A DNA stretch of 64,000 bases from Nemertoderma westbladi (Eukaryota; Xenacoelomorpha; Nemertodermatida; Nemertodermatidae). The translations under genes and the position numbers were made by a program. Shown piece after piece: positions 40,350-50,533 of this stretch (its first letter is position 1; the number at the start of each line of letters is the position of its first letter). The DNA is taken from contig JAUCBJ010004675.1 of NCBI GenBank assembly GCA_032718475.1, positions 1 through 64,000 of the forward strand, read 5' to 3'. A model generated the notes under the pieces. It did no database searches and was not told the origin of the DNA. It saw only the letters and a list, made by a program, of their open reading frames with translations.

Positions 40350-41786
40350 TTATATTCGGTGATTCACAATCTCTAATCTATGCTTAATAACAAATGTTCG
40401 ACCAGTTACCACCGCCCTAAAAGCTTTGCGAGGTATGAGAAAATTATTACAACAATCACATTTATTTGAACTGCATTTAAAACACCCAAGTGACACACGT
40501 GAGTCCTCTATCGGCCGTGGAACTTTGTAAGGGTTAGAAGGTGCTAAAAGTTCCTTTAGGTTTGGGTTACGTTTATAAGCCACCTGAATAGAGTTAGTAG
40601 GGAAAATGGCCCTAATCTTATCATCCGATTGTAACAAATACCGGTGTTTATTAAAAATCCCCGATATCGCCGGTCCACCCCTGTTAAACTTAGAGACAAA
40701 AACACAAGGTCGAACAGTTGACTCCTTGGTCTTGGGCATCCTCGCCTCCTCCCGCGACATAGATGAGACTGCATTGAAGACTTTAACTACATGTTTCCGT
40801 TCATGGCCACAATTAATTAAATATTGAATATATTCTTTCGACTTATCAGCATAGTCTGACTCAATTGAACAAATACGGCGTAGACAAAGTGCCACGCCCT
40901 TTGGTATTCCCTTTATTTGCCCCGGGGGGTGAGCAGACTGACCCTGTAGATATAGATGACAGTCCGTTGGTTTACTGTAGATGGTGGTATGCAGCACATT
41001 ATCCTTAACAAATATATTTAGATCCAAAAAGTTAATCGATAGACCGCCTATCTCGATAGTAAACTGTAGAGATTGGTTAAATGAATTAAGGAGAGTGTGG
41101 AACTCCCTTAAGCGACCAACCGAACCCCGCCAGATACCAAATACATCATCGCGAAATCTGTACCAACATCGTAACTCGGAAAACGTCTCCTGTGCAAATT
41201 CAACATTTGTGTCTATATCTTCTGCTACAATGTCGGCATATGAACACGCATTTTTGGGCCCCATAGCAGTACCATCCCGTTGTAAAATGAAAGTGTTCTT
41301 ATACTGTGATGCATTATTATTCAAACATATCTGCAAAGCTTCCACAATACATTCAATAGGCAGATCAAATAAATGTTGGAAGTCAGATAACCGTTTTCTA
41401 ACCAATTCCACACCTTCTGAGTTTTTAATTGAAGGAAACATATTAATAATGTCGAAACTTACAAGAATGTCCTCACTAGTTATACCCTCTCTATTCAGGT
41501 TATCCACAATTTCCAACATGTGTGAAGTATCTTTAACTCTGGATTTAATCGAATCGACCACAAGTTTGCAATATGTTTCTACAAATAAAGATAAATTCTC
41601 CGTCGCGCTCCCACATCCGGAAGTGATCATTCGAGCCGGATTGTTGTCCTTGTGAGTTTTAATAAGCGGATAATTTGTACCTGGTTTAGGCGATGTATTT
41701 GACTTAATGTAACTAATCCATTTAGCAGATAAACCTTCATTTCGCCATTTCTCAATCCATTCGTCAATCGTTTTGACTAAATCCAA
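40350..41786 (-). CDS. Penelope-like reverse transcriptase
   Basis: The 478-residue frame carries the hallmarks of Penelope RTs: YPLIKTHKDNNPARMITSG near the start, motif A LVSFDIINMFPSI (about 110-122), GTAMGPKNACSYADI (motif B), the catalytic WYRFRDDVFGIW (motif C, R-x-DD), INFLDLNI, and the thumb YSKPTDCHLYL...SAHPPGQIKGIPKG. A C-x2-C...C-x-C-C cluster (LGCFKCSSNKCDCCNN) precedes the GIY-YIG region. The first ATG is not in a family-typical place, and the N-terminus is missing. Confidence 0.88.
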   Translation of the reverse strand: MDLVKTIDEWIEKWRNEGLSAKWISYIKSNTSPKPGTNYPLIKTHKDNNPARMITSGCGSATENLSLFVETYCKLVVDSIKSRVKDTSHMLEIVDNLNREGITSEDILVSFDIINMFPSIKNSEGVELVRKRLSDFQHLFDLPIECIVEALQICLNNNASQYKNTFILQRDGTAMGPKNACSYADIVAEDIDTNVEFAQETFSELRCWYRFRDDVFGIWRGSVGRLREFHTLLNSFNQSLQFTIEIGGLSINFLDLNIFVKDNVLHTTIYSKPTDCHLYLQGQSAHPPGQIKGIPKGVALCLRRICSIESDYADKSKEYIQYLINCGHERKHVVKVFNAVSSMSREEARMPKTKESTVRPCVFVSKFNRGGPAISGIFNKHRYLLQSDDKIRAIFPTNSIQVAYKRNPNLKELLAPSNPYKVPRPIEDSRVSLGCFKCSSNKCDCCNNFLIPRKAFRAVVTGRTFVIKHRLEIVNHRI

Positions 41787-41800
41787 TGTGGGGTGTTACG

Positions 41801-43451
41801 GTATATGGCGCTGTATCCACATTATTAGTCGTTATACTGTATGCATTATTAGTCGTTATGCAGTATGCAATATTAGTCCGTTATACTGTACGTAATATTA
41901 GTCCGTTGTGCAGCATAATATTTTAGATAAGGCATAATAACGCAATGATATTTAGATAGGAAGTTAAAACGCCCATATATTTTGCATCCATCCATTTTGT
42001 ATAGTATGTAGCCCTACCTACGTAATTTTGTATTAGGATATATGTAGATAGTCCCAGGGTAGCAAGTTTATTCGGACCCTGGATTTTGTGCTTGCTGATA
42101 TTAGCATCAGTAGGGCTATCATATAGGGACGCTGTCCTGGCCATTCAGCGGCCAGGGACGTGAACCATTACCATATAAGGTAATAATTCGAGGTTTGGGC
42201 AAGCGATAGGGCTACAATCCGGCCTCCTTATTGGATTAACTGCTTCCAGGTTGGTTTAATGCTAGCACGGACTGGAGAGCCAATAGGAGAGCGATTGAGT
42301 CACCTTATTGCATCACCCCATCCGGATCACCTATAAATTGGCGGTGTGCCGGTAGAACCTTACTGTTCATGCTGTATACCCTTACTCATCACATGACACA
42401 CCCCTGTTACAATTTACTTGCTGAGCTGTCTCAATTTTGTATTAGGATATCGTATTTTCTGCATTTTGCTAATTTTGATTAATTTCTTGGAATGATTTGC
42501 TAGTGCGATTACTCTTGCTTGTGTTTCTCAATAATTCCTTCGATTACTGCAAATTACAATTGAACTATGATTTCTACCTTTTGATTAATGGTTCTATGTG
42601 ATTCTTTTCTGCGCAATAATCCTAAGGGATTCCTGAGACTGTCAGACTTTATGATTTGCATGCGCCGCTATGGTAGCTATTAGCATAATGGAGGGCTAAG
42701 GTGCCAGTGGGCGGTGGGCGCATCGGGGGGTTGAGCGACTAGGAGAGAGCGGAGGATTCAAAACGGGCAACGCTGGCCAGGGTCACCGTTGCGGGCGGGT
42801 ATCTTGCACTGCGGCACGCAGACCTATCGCTGGTACAGTCACTAGGGGGCTGATGATCCAGGTTTTGTCTCTATTTAGTATTAGGGGGGCAGGAATTGGG
42901 TTAGTTAGGAATCCTAGATGTACCTGGGAGAGGCCTGCGCGTATTACAACGTTGAGTGTGGAGTACGAGTAGTGAATTGCACAATTGTGAACTGTGATTT
43001 CTAACGCTGATTGGTGTGTTATTGAAGTGTGCCTAAGATTACGAATGTTTAGGTAGGCGCTCTTTTCCCTTTGATTGATTTCTATTTCTTAGTTACAATA
43101 ATTGGTTACTGATTAGGTCAAAGTAATACGGCAATTTAGGCTATTACTAGCGAAACCTGTTGCGTGATAAATTAGAATTACGTATTCTGGAACTCTTAGT
43201 AATTAGTACGCTGTTAAATATTTGTGACTGTAATTAATTAGTAAAAATTAAGAATTAGTACGCAGCATAGCGGAGAGTAGCTAAGGTAATAATTAGTGTA
43301 CTGTAAACTATTCACGCTGGGCGGTTATTTGCATTAGCGGGCAATCAGCTAGAACGCACTATTCGGTACGCACGATACGCTAGTAATTTTGCTGGCCTAA
43401 AGCCAGCCGCGGGCAGTTTTAGACCCGGAGTGGTACTATCCACGAGAGACA
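41801..43451. other. Non-coding; older sequence flanking the BEL insertion (possible 5' region of a plus-strand element)
   Basis: At 41815-41915 a ~33-bp motif containing ATTAGTC(C)GTTAT repeats about three times. A plus-strand TATAAAT lies at 42332-42338. There is no coding region. The left 5-bp BEL target-site copy follows at 43452. This sequence was continuous with 59904 before the BEL insertion, and an acidic plus-strand ORF begins at 61464. It may therefore be promoter or leader DNA of an older LTR-type element; that is inference. Confidence 0.45.
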
Positions 43452-43456
43452 AATAC
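43452..43456. repeat. BEL target-site duplication (AATAC), left copy
   Basis: AATAC directly precedes the LTR at 43457 and recurs at 59899-59903 directly after the other LTR. Confidence 0.8.
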
Positions 43457-44845
43457 TAATTGGAGAGATACGCCTATTCCTACTATTGGAAGAGACGGTA
43501 ACAATACCTGCAATATCTTACTGTAAAGTTTGTAAATCAAATCATAAATCCGACCTTCTCACCAAAACAGTAAACTCTAAGTAAGCGAATATATTGCAGT
43601 ATTGATCTCTTATAACCGGTGAGGCAGAAAACAGTCTACGAGCAGACAAACTTCGATAAAACAAAATCCCGCGCAGCGAATCCTAAAATCAGGCCGACTC
43701 ACTGACGGACTAAGGGGCTCGTATACTTTGCCGCGGTGTGATTTATATGGTTGGGCAAAAGGGACGCTAGCTAGGTACAGAGGCAGATATTTGGAGATGT
43801 CTAACTAGCGAGCAAAGTGCAGTAAGGACGAAAGTTAATTTTTATATATTTTGAGGTGTAAATAATTTCTAACGCGCGTGTGTCAATTCTGAACGGTCAA
43901 AAGCAGTTTTGCTCCTTCACATATATAATTACTGGGTACGGTGTGCATTTTACGAATATTCTAATTTTATAACTTGTATGTCCAATACTCACGAATGATA
44001 AGGTTCCTTCCCCTCTTGCGTATTTCCAGGACTCAAATTCAGGCATAAGGTTAATACTACGCCCAGAATTCGGCAATGTTAGGTACCAGGTCCCTGATAC
44101 TAAGAAGAGATGTGTTAGTTTACTACTGTAGGCGTACGGGTACTAATAGCTATCCTGGCTCCTATCTAGAATTTTAGTCACCCAGGTAGTCCGGGTAACT
44201 TCCTATTAGGGCGTTGGCGGGGACACGGTAGATGTTAGTATATCCCTGATAGCCTCAATTTATTTGCGCCTAGTGTAAACTGCCCTACCGCCTGAACGGT
44301 ACAATCCTAATTCAGGTGAAAACACAGCAACCCCCCTAGCCTACAAGTTCTAATGCAATGGACACCGTTGTACGGCAAATAGTCACAGACGCACCTGTAC
44401 TTAGCAAGAGTTAAGCGTACAGTTTGCTGCACCCTAACCATTTGTATGCCTTGTACCGGTGTGCCTACGTCCTATCTGCGTACTAGTATCTGCCTGCGCT
44501 CTCTCCCTCCCCCCGTAGGAATATGAAGGTCTACTGCGGTTTTTCCTGAATCAAGACAGTACAGTCCCTTAGATGTAATTTTAGGCTCACAGCGTGTCAC
44601 TACTTCTACCTTTTGATCTTTTGGTCTTACACTTAGGTAGCAAGGATCGAACGCTGTCTAACCTTTCAGGCGATGGGCGAATAACTCTAGATGGTATTGC
44701 GGGTTGTCTCTCGTCTACATTCCCGTGATGTTCCCATTCATTGCTGCGGCCCGATCTCTAGACTGCCATCCTGTCCCTTAGTTGGGTTCACCGTGGTGAA
44801 TCATAGTAAAACAGATAGGAAAAGCAGATTAGCGATAATTCTGAC

Positions 44846-44851
44846 TTTATT
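44846..44851 (-). terminator. Poly(A) signal AATAAA in the BEL 3' LTR
   Basis: AATAAA on the minus strand lies about 115 bases downstream of the LTR TATA box. This fits the R region of an LTR and would set the 3' end of the genomic RNA. The same signal is at 59365-59370 in the 5' LTR. Confidence 0.6.
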
Positions 44852-44962
44852 ACAGAAGATATAATTATAATACAATGTAATCTGAAAACTAATGACAGAA
44901 TAAACAAATATCAGATAACTGAATAACTGAGAGAGAATAATAACTAATGAACAAATCGCACC

Positions 44963-44970
44963 TTTTTATA
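44963..44970 (-). promoter_or_regulatory. LTR TATA box (TATAAAAA), 3' LTR copy
   Basis: TATAAAAAGG on the minus strand sits 18 bases downstream of the palindrome and upstream of the AATAAA signal, as expected for the U3 promoter. Confidence 0.65.
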
Positions 44971-44988
44971 GCAAATTTGTGCCGCAAT

Positions 44989-45010
44989 CAATCGAGAAAA
45001 TTCTCGATTG
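44989..45010. repeat. 22-bp perfect palindrome in the LTR (CAATCGAGAA-AA-TTCTCGATTG)
   Basis: A 10-bp perfect inverted repeat with an AA... centre lies just upstream of the TATA box. It is identical in the 5' LTR at 59508-59529. It may be a dimeric transcription-factor site or a hairpin. Confidence 0.9.
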
Positions 45011-45166
45011 TTCTATGGGTTCTAACAAGGTTTTAAAGATAGCTATTGGTCCAGCTAATATATAACTTGCACGACATTGGTTACAATCAAATAACTACAG
45101 TCTCATTGGTACAGATAAATGCAATTAATTTGTAGCGGTTAATTTAAATGAGTTGAAATTCTGCAC

Positions 45167-45256
45167 AAAAAATAATTCGCACTTACTAGGATTCGAACTC
45201 AATACCTACTACACATATAATTTCCAACGCTCTACCGACTGAGCTACTGAACCACT
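45167..45256 (-). other. tRNA-like Pol III unit in the BEL LTR (3' copy)
   Basis: On the minus strand, GGTTCAG is followed by an A box (TAGCTCAGTCGG, 45235-45246) with GAGC closing the D arm, then a B box (AGTTCGAATCC, 45189-45199) and T6 (45167-45172). Spacing matches a tRNA gene. Anticodon and acceptor stems do not pair well, so it is a degenerate tRNA or SINE-head relic, not a functional tRNA. It could still recruit RNA polymerase III. Confidence 0.65.
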
Positions 45257-45379
45257 TGACCGATGGGTGTACAAATGATAGAACCAATACGAATGAGAAC
45301 TCAAAGCAATCTTTACAAAGTTAATCCGAATAAAATAAAATTTTGAAAATCCACGGCATTTAGGGAATATAATTCTATA

Positions 45380-46081
45380 CCGCTCCATGAAAACAGGATA
45401 TTATCGTGCATAAAATATACGGTTTTCACCAATAATCAATCAAACTATAGAACACTTAGGGCGTACTTACATATTTACAATTAAATTTCAAATAATACTT
45501 CCTTTCTACGTAATGATTCGATACAAAATAATTACAAATTCAAACTTTACGTATTTAAGGCTTTACTAAGTAAGTACAATATAAATCTAAATTAAATTCA
45601 CCAATATAAATCTATTGCATCTCAATATTGCATAAATTCAAACAATTACAAATACAAATAAATGAAAAGAGACTTCCATCTACTCTTACTTTCTGTTTCA
45701 CTGTAATACTGCCTATAAAATGTAGATTGCATAATATTCGGAACAATATAAATTGCATAAGTTCGGAATAATATAAATTGCATAAGTTCGGAATAATCAC
45801 AAATATAAAATATAAATTCTTACAAATATAAGTCTTACTAAATATAAGTTTTACTAAATATAAGTTCTTATTTCTAAATTTCATAAATTCGGAACAATAC
45901 AAATTGCATAAGTTCGGAATAAGCACAAATATAAAATATAAGTTTTACTAAATATAAGTTTTACTAAATATAAGTCTTTTCCAGAATACAAAACTTTCTA
46001 AATATAAAACATATAATTCAAAATAAATCACAAATTCACAAGAAAGGCTCACGAGTCTTCCGTCCACCCTTGCCCTCCCTT
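45380..46081. other. BEL 3' untranslated region, AT-rich with short repeats
   Basis: Next to the LTR lies ATGGAGCGG (minus strand, 45380-45388), a weak polypurine-tract candidate. Between 45720 and 45990 the motifs AAATTGCATAAGTTCGGAAT and AAATATAAGTTTTACTA repeat several times. A copy of the dispersed GGAAGACT-type motif is at 46045-46061. Confidence 0.6.
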
Positions 46082-47820
46082 TTATCGCTTAGTTGATCGA
46101 GCCCTGCCGCGTCCTCGAAAACTGCGCACAGGTGACTTTGCTCGCGATATGGGACTCGTGGGGCGAGTCACTGGTTTACCTGGGACGTTGAGAGACGGTG
46201 CGACTATTTCCTCGCAAATTCGTCTATTTGGCATCCCAAAACCTCGACCGATTCCTCGTGACCGATCAGTCGTCACTGCAGTTGGTAGAACGTCTGGGAA
46301 CGCGCGAAAGGCGGACGACGCAGACCCAAGAGTAGCTTGCGCCCCCTGTTGATCAGCTGGTGTATGTCCCGATCCTCCTACTGGTTCTCTAGGAAGCGAT
46401 ACCGTATCCCGAGTAACTCGAATAGTCGGCTCAACTCCCTTGCGTTCTTCTTCATTAATAATTTTCTTTAATTGTTGGCCCACTTTCTGGACCCGTATGA
46501 TCCTACCCTGCCCGTCCTCCCGAGGGTGACGTGCAGACGGCGCAACCGGAGTGGCTGATATATTTGTCGCCTCTAGGACCTCCTCTTCCTCGAATACGCT
46601 CGCTCGTATACGTTTATGGTAAAACGCGGCTCGGTACGCCCATGCGACGGTTAACCAAGCTCCCTTGTTCCGCTTTTCAGTTCGGAAACGATCGAATTCA
46701 CCATACGTAATCCGATTAACGACTTTCTGAAAATTCCACGTGTTTTTGTTATCCGGGTGAATCTGTAACAGATACTCGCGCACCACTCGAAATCCGCTGT
46801 CGTGGGGCAAAATATCGACAACCTCGATAAGTTCGTCATATTGGGGCATAGCGGAGATATATCCTTCCGACATCATCGTCTGGGGATTTACCGCCCAAAA
46901 TCCGAGATTCGCTCTCATCGGAAACCGTCTTCTTTGTGCTGATACATGTTCGTCGGCTAAATCTTCCCACTCATCAAATAACTTCCTCACGAGTTTTACA
47001 GATTCGTGTTCATAAGGTATGTCTCTTAGTTGGCATTCAGATGCTCGATGTCCCTTTATATTGCAATAAGTACATTGAGCCATAAATCTCCAGCAAGTAT
47101 AAAAGGTATGAGACCCTTGATCCCCACACCATCCACAGATTAGCTGAGTCGTAGTAATGTGCTTTCCACTGCACTTTGTCATATGATGTCCAGCGACGCC
47201 ACATTTACTACACATCGTATTGGCAGGGTACCACACTCGTTCGTATATAAGATCTCCAATCGGTCGAGCGCTTCCTCCCATACTATAATCGTAATCATCT
47301 GGGTCTATGGGTTGGTAGGTTTCTGAAGGTTGTATACAAACTATAGCATCTGTTGCTTCAAGTTGTCGAATCTCCGTCTGAGATTTCTTCGGGAGGTTCC
47401 TTTCTATCTCAAGAAGTTCCTCTAAAGGATCGTCGGCGATCGTAGTAGTTACTTCGAATTCATCACCAAGGTGACCGATAGGCGCGCGCGTCTGCCGTGA
47501 TTCATCCGTAATTTCCACGATACGTTCTCCTTCATAGGGTAACAGTGTAAACATAGATGGTCTTTCGATAAGAGATCCCGCACAGCGAAGATACACGTCT
47601 CGAAATATACTAAATCCTGCTCGAGTAAAGGCATTACACTGAGCGTCGGAGTTGTAGAAGGGTTGTCATATTTAGTCTTTGCGAGTTTCGCTGTACTTTC
47701 CGATAATTCCTTTATACCGAATATAGTATAGTCCTTGGCTCCAAATCTTTCGAATGGCGCTGCTGCCTCCTCTTGGATATCATATCCCCATCTCGGCTCT
47801 CCTTGTATCCCTTTCTCCAT
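46082..47820 (-). CDS. Extra BEL ORF: zinc-knuckle, RG-tailed protein downstream of integrase (one frameshift)
   Basis: The gene occupies the position of env in retroviruses, but it is not envelope-like and shows no signal peptide or membrane segment. The upstream frame begins at an ATG at about 47820 (open further to 47945) and runs to about 47665. Coding quality then moves to the frame 47655-46082, so a small indel near 47660 breaks it. The second frame carries three CCHC-type knuckles: CSKCGVAGHHMTKC, CGWCGDQGSHTFYTC and CTYCNIKGHRASEC. A long charged region follows, then an Arg/Gly tail (SFRGRGRARSTKR). It resembles a nucleocapsid-type RNA-binding protein. The family is not recognised. 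Confidence 0.7.
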
Positions 47821-48481
47821 AATTAGAGGTGTAGTTACATAATCATTACTACTAGAGGGAATACAACAGAGTTTGTGGTTAGTTGTGAGGAGACGTGAGA
47901 GTTTCGTCTGCCTTTTGGGCTTCGACAACGCTCTAACCTCCTACCCATAGCCTAAGATCTAAGGTTTCTTTAATGACACGCTGCTTCTTATCTAAAATTT
48001 TTTGCCGAAATAAAAAACGAATTTGGGCTAAACTGGCCGTGAGTCTAAAATACTCACCTTTTGATCCCAAACTATTATCAGAAAATAAGCAATCAAGAAT
48101 TAGTAATAAATATAGGGGAGTCTATTTTGACGTAACTTATTGAAACAAGACCGTGTAAAATTTAATTAAAATTTTAAGAAAGGCTCGCAAGTCTTCCTCT
48201 CTTGTTTCTCTAATTTTAAGTTCCACCCGACTGTACCCTGAAATCTATTCACTGGAGAAAATTTTAAAAATTTTTCAAATCCAAATGGATTGTCTAAATT
48301 TTCGAGAATGTCTCAATATTGTGAGTTCCAAGTAGAATTCCATTTCTTATACCTACAAATCCCGCTCCTATGTGACACATAAGGGTACTACCCTCAATGT
48401 TCACATATAAAGACAATGGAATTCTACCGCTGTCCTTACTACGGTGTACAGGTACGTGGAAATCTATTTGTAAACTCCTAA
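47821..48481. other. BEL spacer between integrase and the extra ORF, with a nested stem-loop
   Basis: The arms GTAGAATTCCATT (48332-48344) and AATGGAATTCTAC (48415-48427) are perfectly complementary. The hairpin AGGGTACTACCCT lies inside. A copy of the dispersed motif AGGCTCGCAAGTCTTCC is at 48181-48197. Confidence 0.7.
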
Positions 48482-50533
48482 TTATTTACTAGTATTAGGT
48501 GGAGATTTGTAGTCTCCAGACTCGTTACGAGTCTCTTCAAGGAGTACGAGACGTTGAGTCGGTCTGTCTACTGTACGACCGTCAATTGTCCGTACCGTCA
48601 CAGTTCTTGTCACTCCATCCATAGATGGATGTGTGGCTAAAATTACACCTGTTATCCAGAAGCGTCTTTTTAGATTCACTTCTGCTAACAGCACGTGATC
48701 TCCCGGCTTTAATGCGCGGGTTTTATTGTACCAGTTTGTTCTGGCAGAAATAGAGGGCAAATAATGGTTTTGCCATATTTCCCAGAATTTGTTAGCCAGT
48801 AGTTGCGTGATTTTCCACGCTTTTCTACCGTAGCTGTCGCTTTCTATCGGAATAGAAATCGGCGTCAAAGTGGTCGGTGCCTGCATAAGCAGGTGTGCCG
48901 GTGTCAAAGCGAACTGAGATTGTTTGTCATCGGGTACTAATACTATTGGTCTAGTATTTAGTATTGCCTCGATTTCAACAAACAATGTTGTCAGTTGGTC
49001 GTCTATCAGTATGTGGTTTACTGGAATGACTTTTGCCATGGCTGTCTTGATAGATCTAATCAATCTCTCCCAGACTCCGCCTCTCCAAGGACTATCTGGA
49101 GGATTGAACTTCCAAACAATCTTGTGAGGTTGTAGTTCGTTCGAGATTTGATCGTGATCTAATTTCTTAAAGGCTCTAGCAATCTCATTCCGAGCACCAA
49201 CAAAGTTTGTCCCTTTGTCTGAGTACAAGCATTTTACTAGTCCGCGTCTAGCGATAAATCGCCGCAGTGCTAGTATAAACGCGTTGGTGGAAAGATCCAT
49301 CACACGTTCAATGTGAACTGCCCTACTGGACATACATGTGAAAATCAGTCCCCAGCGTTTTACTAGTATACGTCCACGTTTCGTATGTATGGGACCAAAG
49401 CAATCAATACCAGTCTCTGTAAAAGGTGGTCTGAATGCTTGAAGTCGTGCTTGTGGTAGCTCACTCATTTCTTGGGTACCTATTCTAGAATGTACCTTTT
49501 TACAAATAATACACGTACGTGTCACTGAACTTAACGCTTTACTGGGTCTAATCAATACAAATCTTGTACGTAAGTAGGAAAGACAGTGGTGTCTTCCAGC
49601 GTGTTTCAGATGTAAATGTGCGTCCAGTATCATTGCACGTTGTAGTTCGTGGTGTTGCGGTATCATTATTGGGTACCTAAAGTTTGTGTTAAAGTCAATG
49701 TTTTGAAGCCGAGATTTATGACAAATTAAGCCATTATAAATAATCGGACTCCAACTCAGTATTGATGACGACTTGATTGGTTGACCTTGATTTATAGATG
49801 TGAATTCGCGCGCGAAATATCGCAGTTGGTAATGGCGAATTAATTTAATCTCACACCTGTCAATCTCAGCCAATGTAAGTCGACGTGTAAAGTCACGTTT
49901 GCCTTTAACGTATTGTACAAAACGTACAATCCACGCTAATTTTCGGCAAGCGTTTGTCCAAGAATCTGTTAAGTTTACAATACGGTCGACATAAGTATTT
50001 GTGACGTCATCAGGTAAATCAATGGAGATCTTGGAAGGTTTTGAATTACTAGAAGGGCCCACGGGTCCGCCGGTAAGTATTCCCTTGTTGACTGTTGATC
50101 CGTCCGGGTCTACAAGTAATTTGTCCTTCTTCGTCTTCTTACCTTGATTGTCAGTACTTTGTAAGTCGATCGTTAATGGTGGTTTGAACTCTATGGGGTC
50201 AGCAGGTTTCGGTAAACTTATTTTTCTGCCGACATTAATCCCAGGTTTCACCATAGGTTGCAAGTTTGGTATGTCTCTTGAGCGCAAAGTAACACCTGTA
50301 TTTACATTAGCGTAGGTACTACCCACATCTGTAATACATGAGGTTTCACCGTGCTTATGGTTGCTCAAGTGTGTCGAAATTGGTAGTTTGTCAATACAAG
50401 GCCGCTCCAATAGGGAAACTGCGGCTTTACTGTTAGTCGATACATTACTAATGTCCGGTAGAACATTTTGTGATGTTTCTGACAAAATGTCTAGTCGACT
50501 GTCTAGTAATGTGTCTGGTCTGTTGTTTGTCAA
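48482..50533 (-). CDS. BEL/Pao integrase region (C-terminal part of Pol)
   Basis: A ~250-residue variable segment is followed by the integrase zinc domain (HLHLKHAGRHH...CIICKK). The DDE core has catalytic Asp in TGIDCFGPI (about 49400), Asp in LYSDKGTNF (about 49215) and Glu in GGVWERLIRS (about 49075). A DUF5641-type C-terminus closes the protein (AWKITQLLANKFW, GDHVLLAEV, RLVLLEE). The frame overlaps the end of the upstream Pol frame (to 50448) in another phase. The shift lies near 50535, at the edge of a ~180-bp duplication. In family members this is one polyprotein with RT, so the break is probably a mutation; programmed frameshifting cannot be excluded. Confidence 0.92.
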   Translation of the reverse strand: MTNNRPDTLLDSRLDILSETSQNVLPDISNVSTNSKAAVSLLERPCIDKLPISTHLSNHKHGETSCITDVGSTYANVNTGVTLRSRDIPNLQPMVKPGINVGRKISLPKPADPIEFKPPLTIDLQSTDNQGKKTKKDKLLVDPDGSTVNKGILTGGPVGPSSNSKPSKISIDLPDDVTNTYVDRIVNLTDSWTNACRKLAWIVRFVQYVKGKRDFTRRLTLAEIDRCEIKLIRHYQLRYFAREFTSINQGQPIKSSSILSWSPIIYNGLICHKSRLQNIDFNTNFRYPIMIPQHHELQRAMILDAHLHLKHAGRHHCLSYLRTRFVLIRPSKALSSVTRTCIICKKVHSRIGTQEMSELPQARLQAFRPPFTETGIDCFGPIHTKRGRILVKRWGLIFTCMSSRAVHIERVMDLSTNAFILALRRFIARRGLVKCLYSDKGTNFVGARNEIARAFKKLDHDQISNELQPHKIVWKFNPPDSPWRGGVWERLIRSIKTAMAKVIPVNHILIDDQLTTLFVEIEAILNTRPIVLVPDDKQSQFALTPAHLLMQAPTTLTPISIPIESDSYGRKAWKITQLLANKFWEIWQNHYLPSISARTNWYNKTRALKPGDHVLLAEVNLKRRFWITGVILATHPSMDGVTRTVTVRTIDGRTVDRPTQRLVLLEETRNESGDYKSPPNTSK

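Larger units (their letters stand above)
40051..41800 (-). mobile_element. Penelope-like retroelement (RT plus degenerate GIY-YIG), 5' truncated
   Basis: The two frames at 40350-41786 and 40051-40344 together form the C-terminal three quarters of a Penelope-like protein, with one frameshift between them near 40345. The element ends on the 5' side at about 41800 against short tandem repeats. Confidence 0.88.
43457..45379 (-). repeat. BEL 3' LTR (1923 bp)
   Basis: On the coding (minus) strand the order is: U3 with a tRNA-like unit (45256-45167), a 22-bp palindrome (44989-45010), a TATA box (44963-44970), an AATAAA signal (44846-44851), and then about 1.4 kb of R/U5. Equivalent positions in the 5' LTR are 14519 higher. 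Confidence 0.95.

Noticed and set aside
40606-41655. Plus-strand frames across the Penelope-like element and similar antisense frames across BEL and PolB genes
   Set aside because: They are antisense shadows of well-supported coding regions on the other strand.
45167-45256. Functional tRNA gene
   Set aside because: A and B boxes are good, but the anticodon and acceptor stems do not pair and no clear anticodon loop is present, so it is listed only as a tRNA-like Pol III unit.
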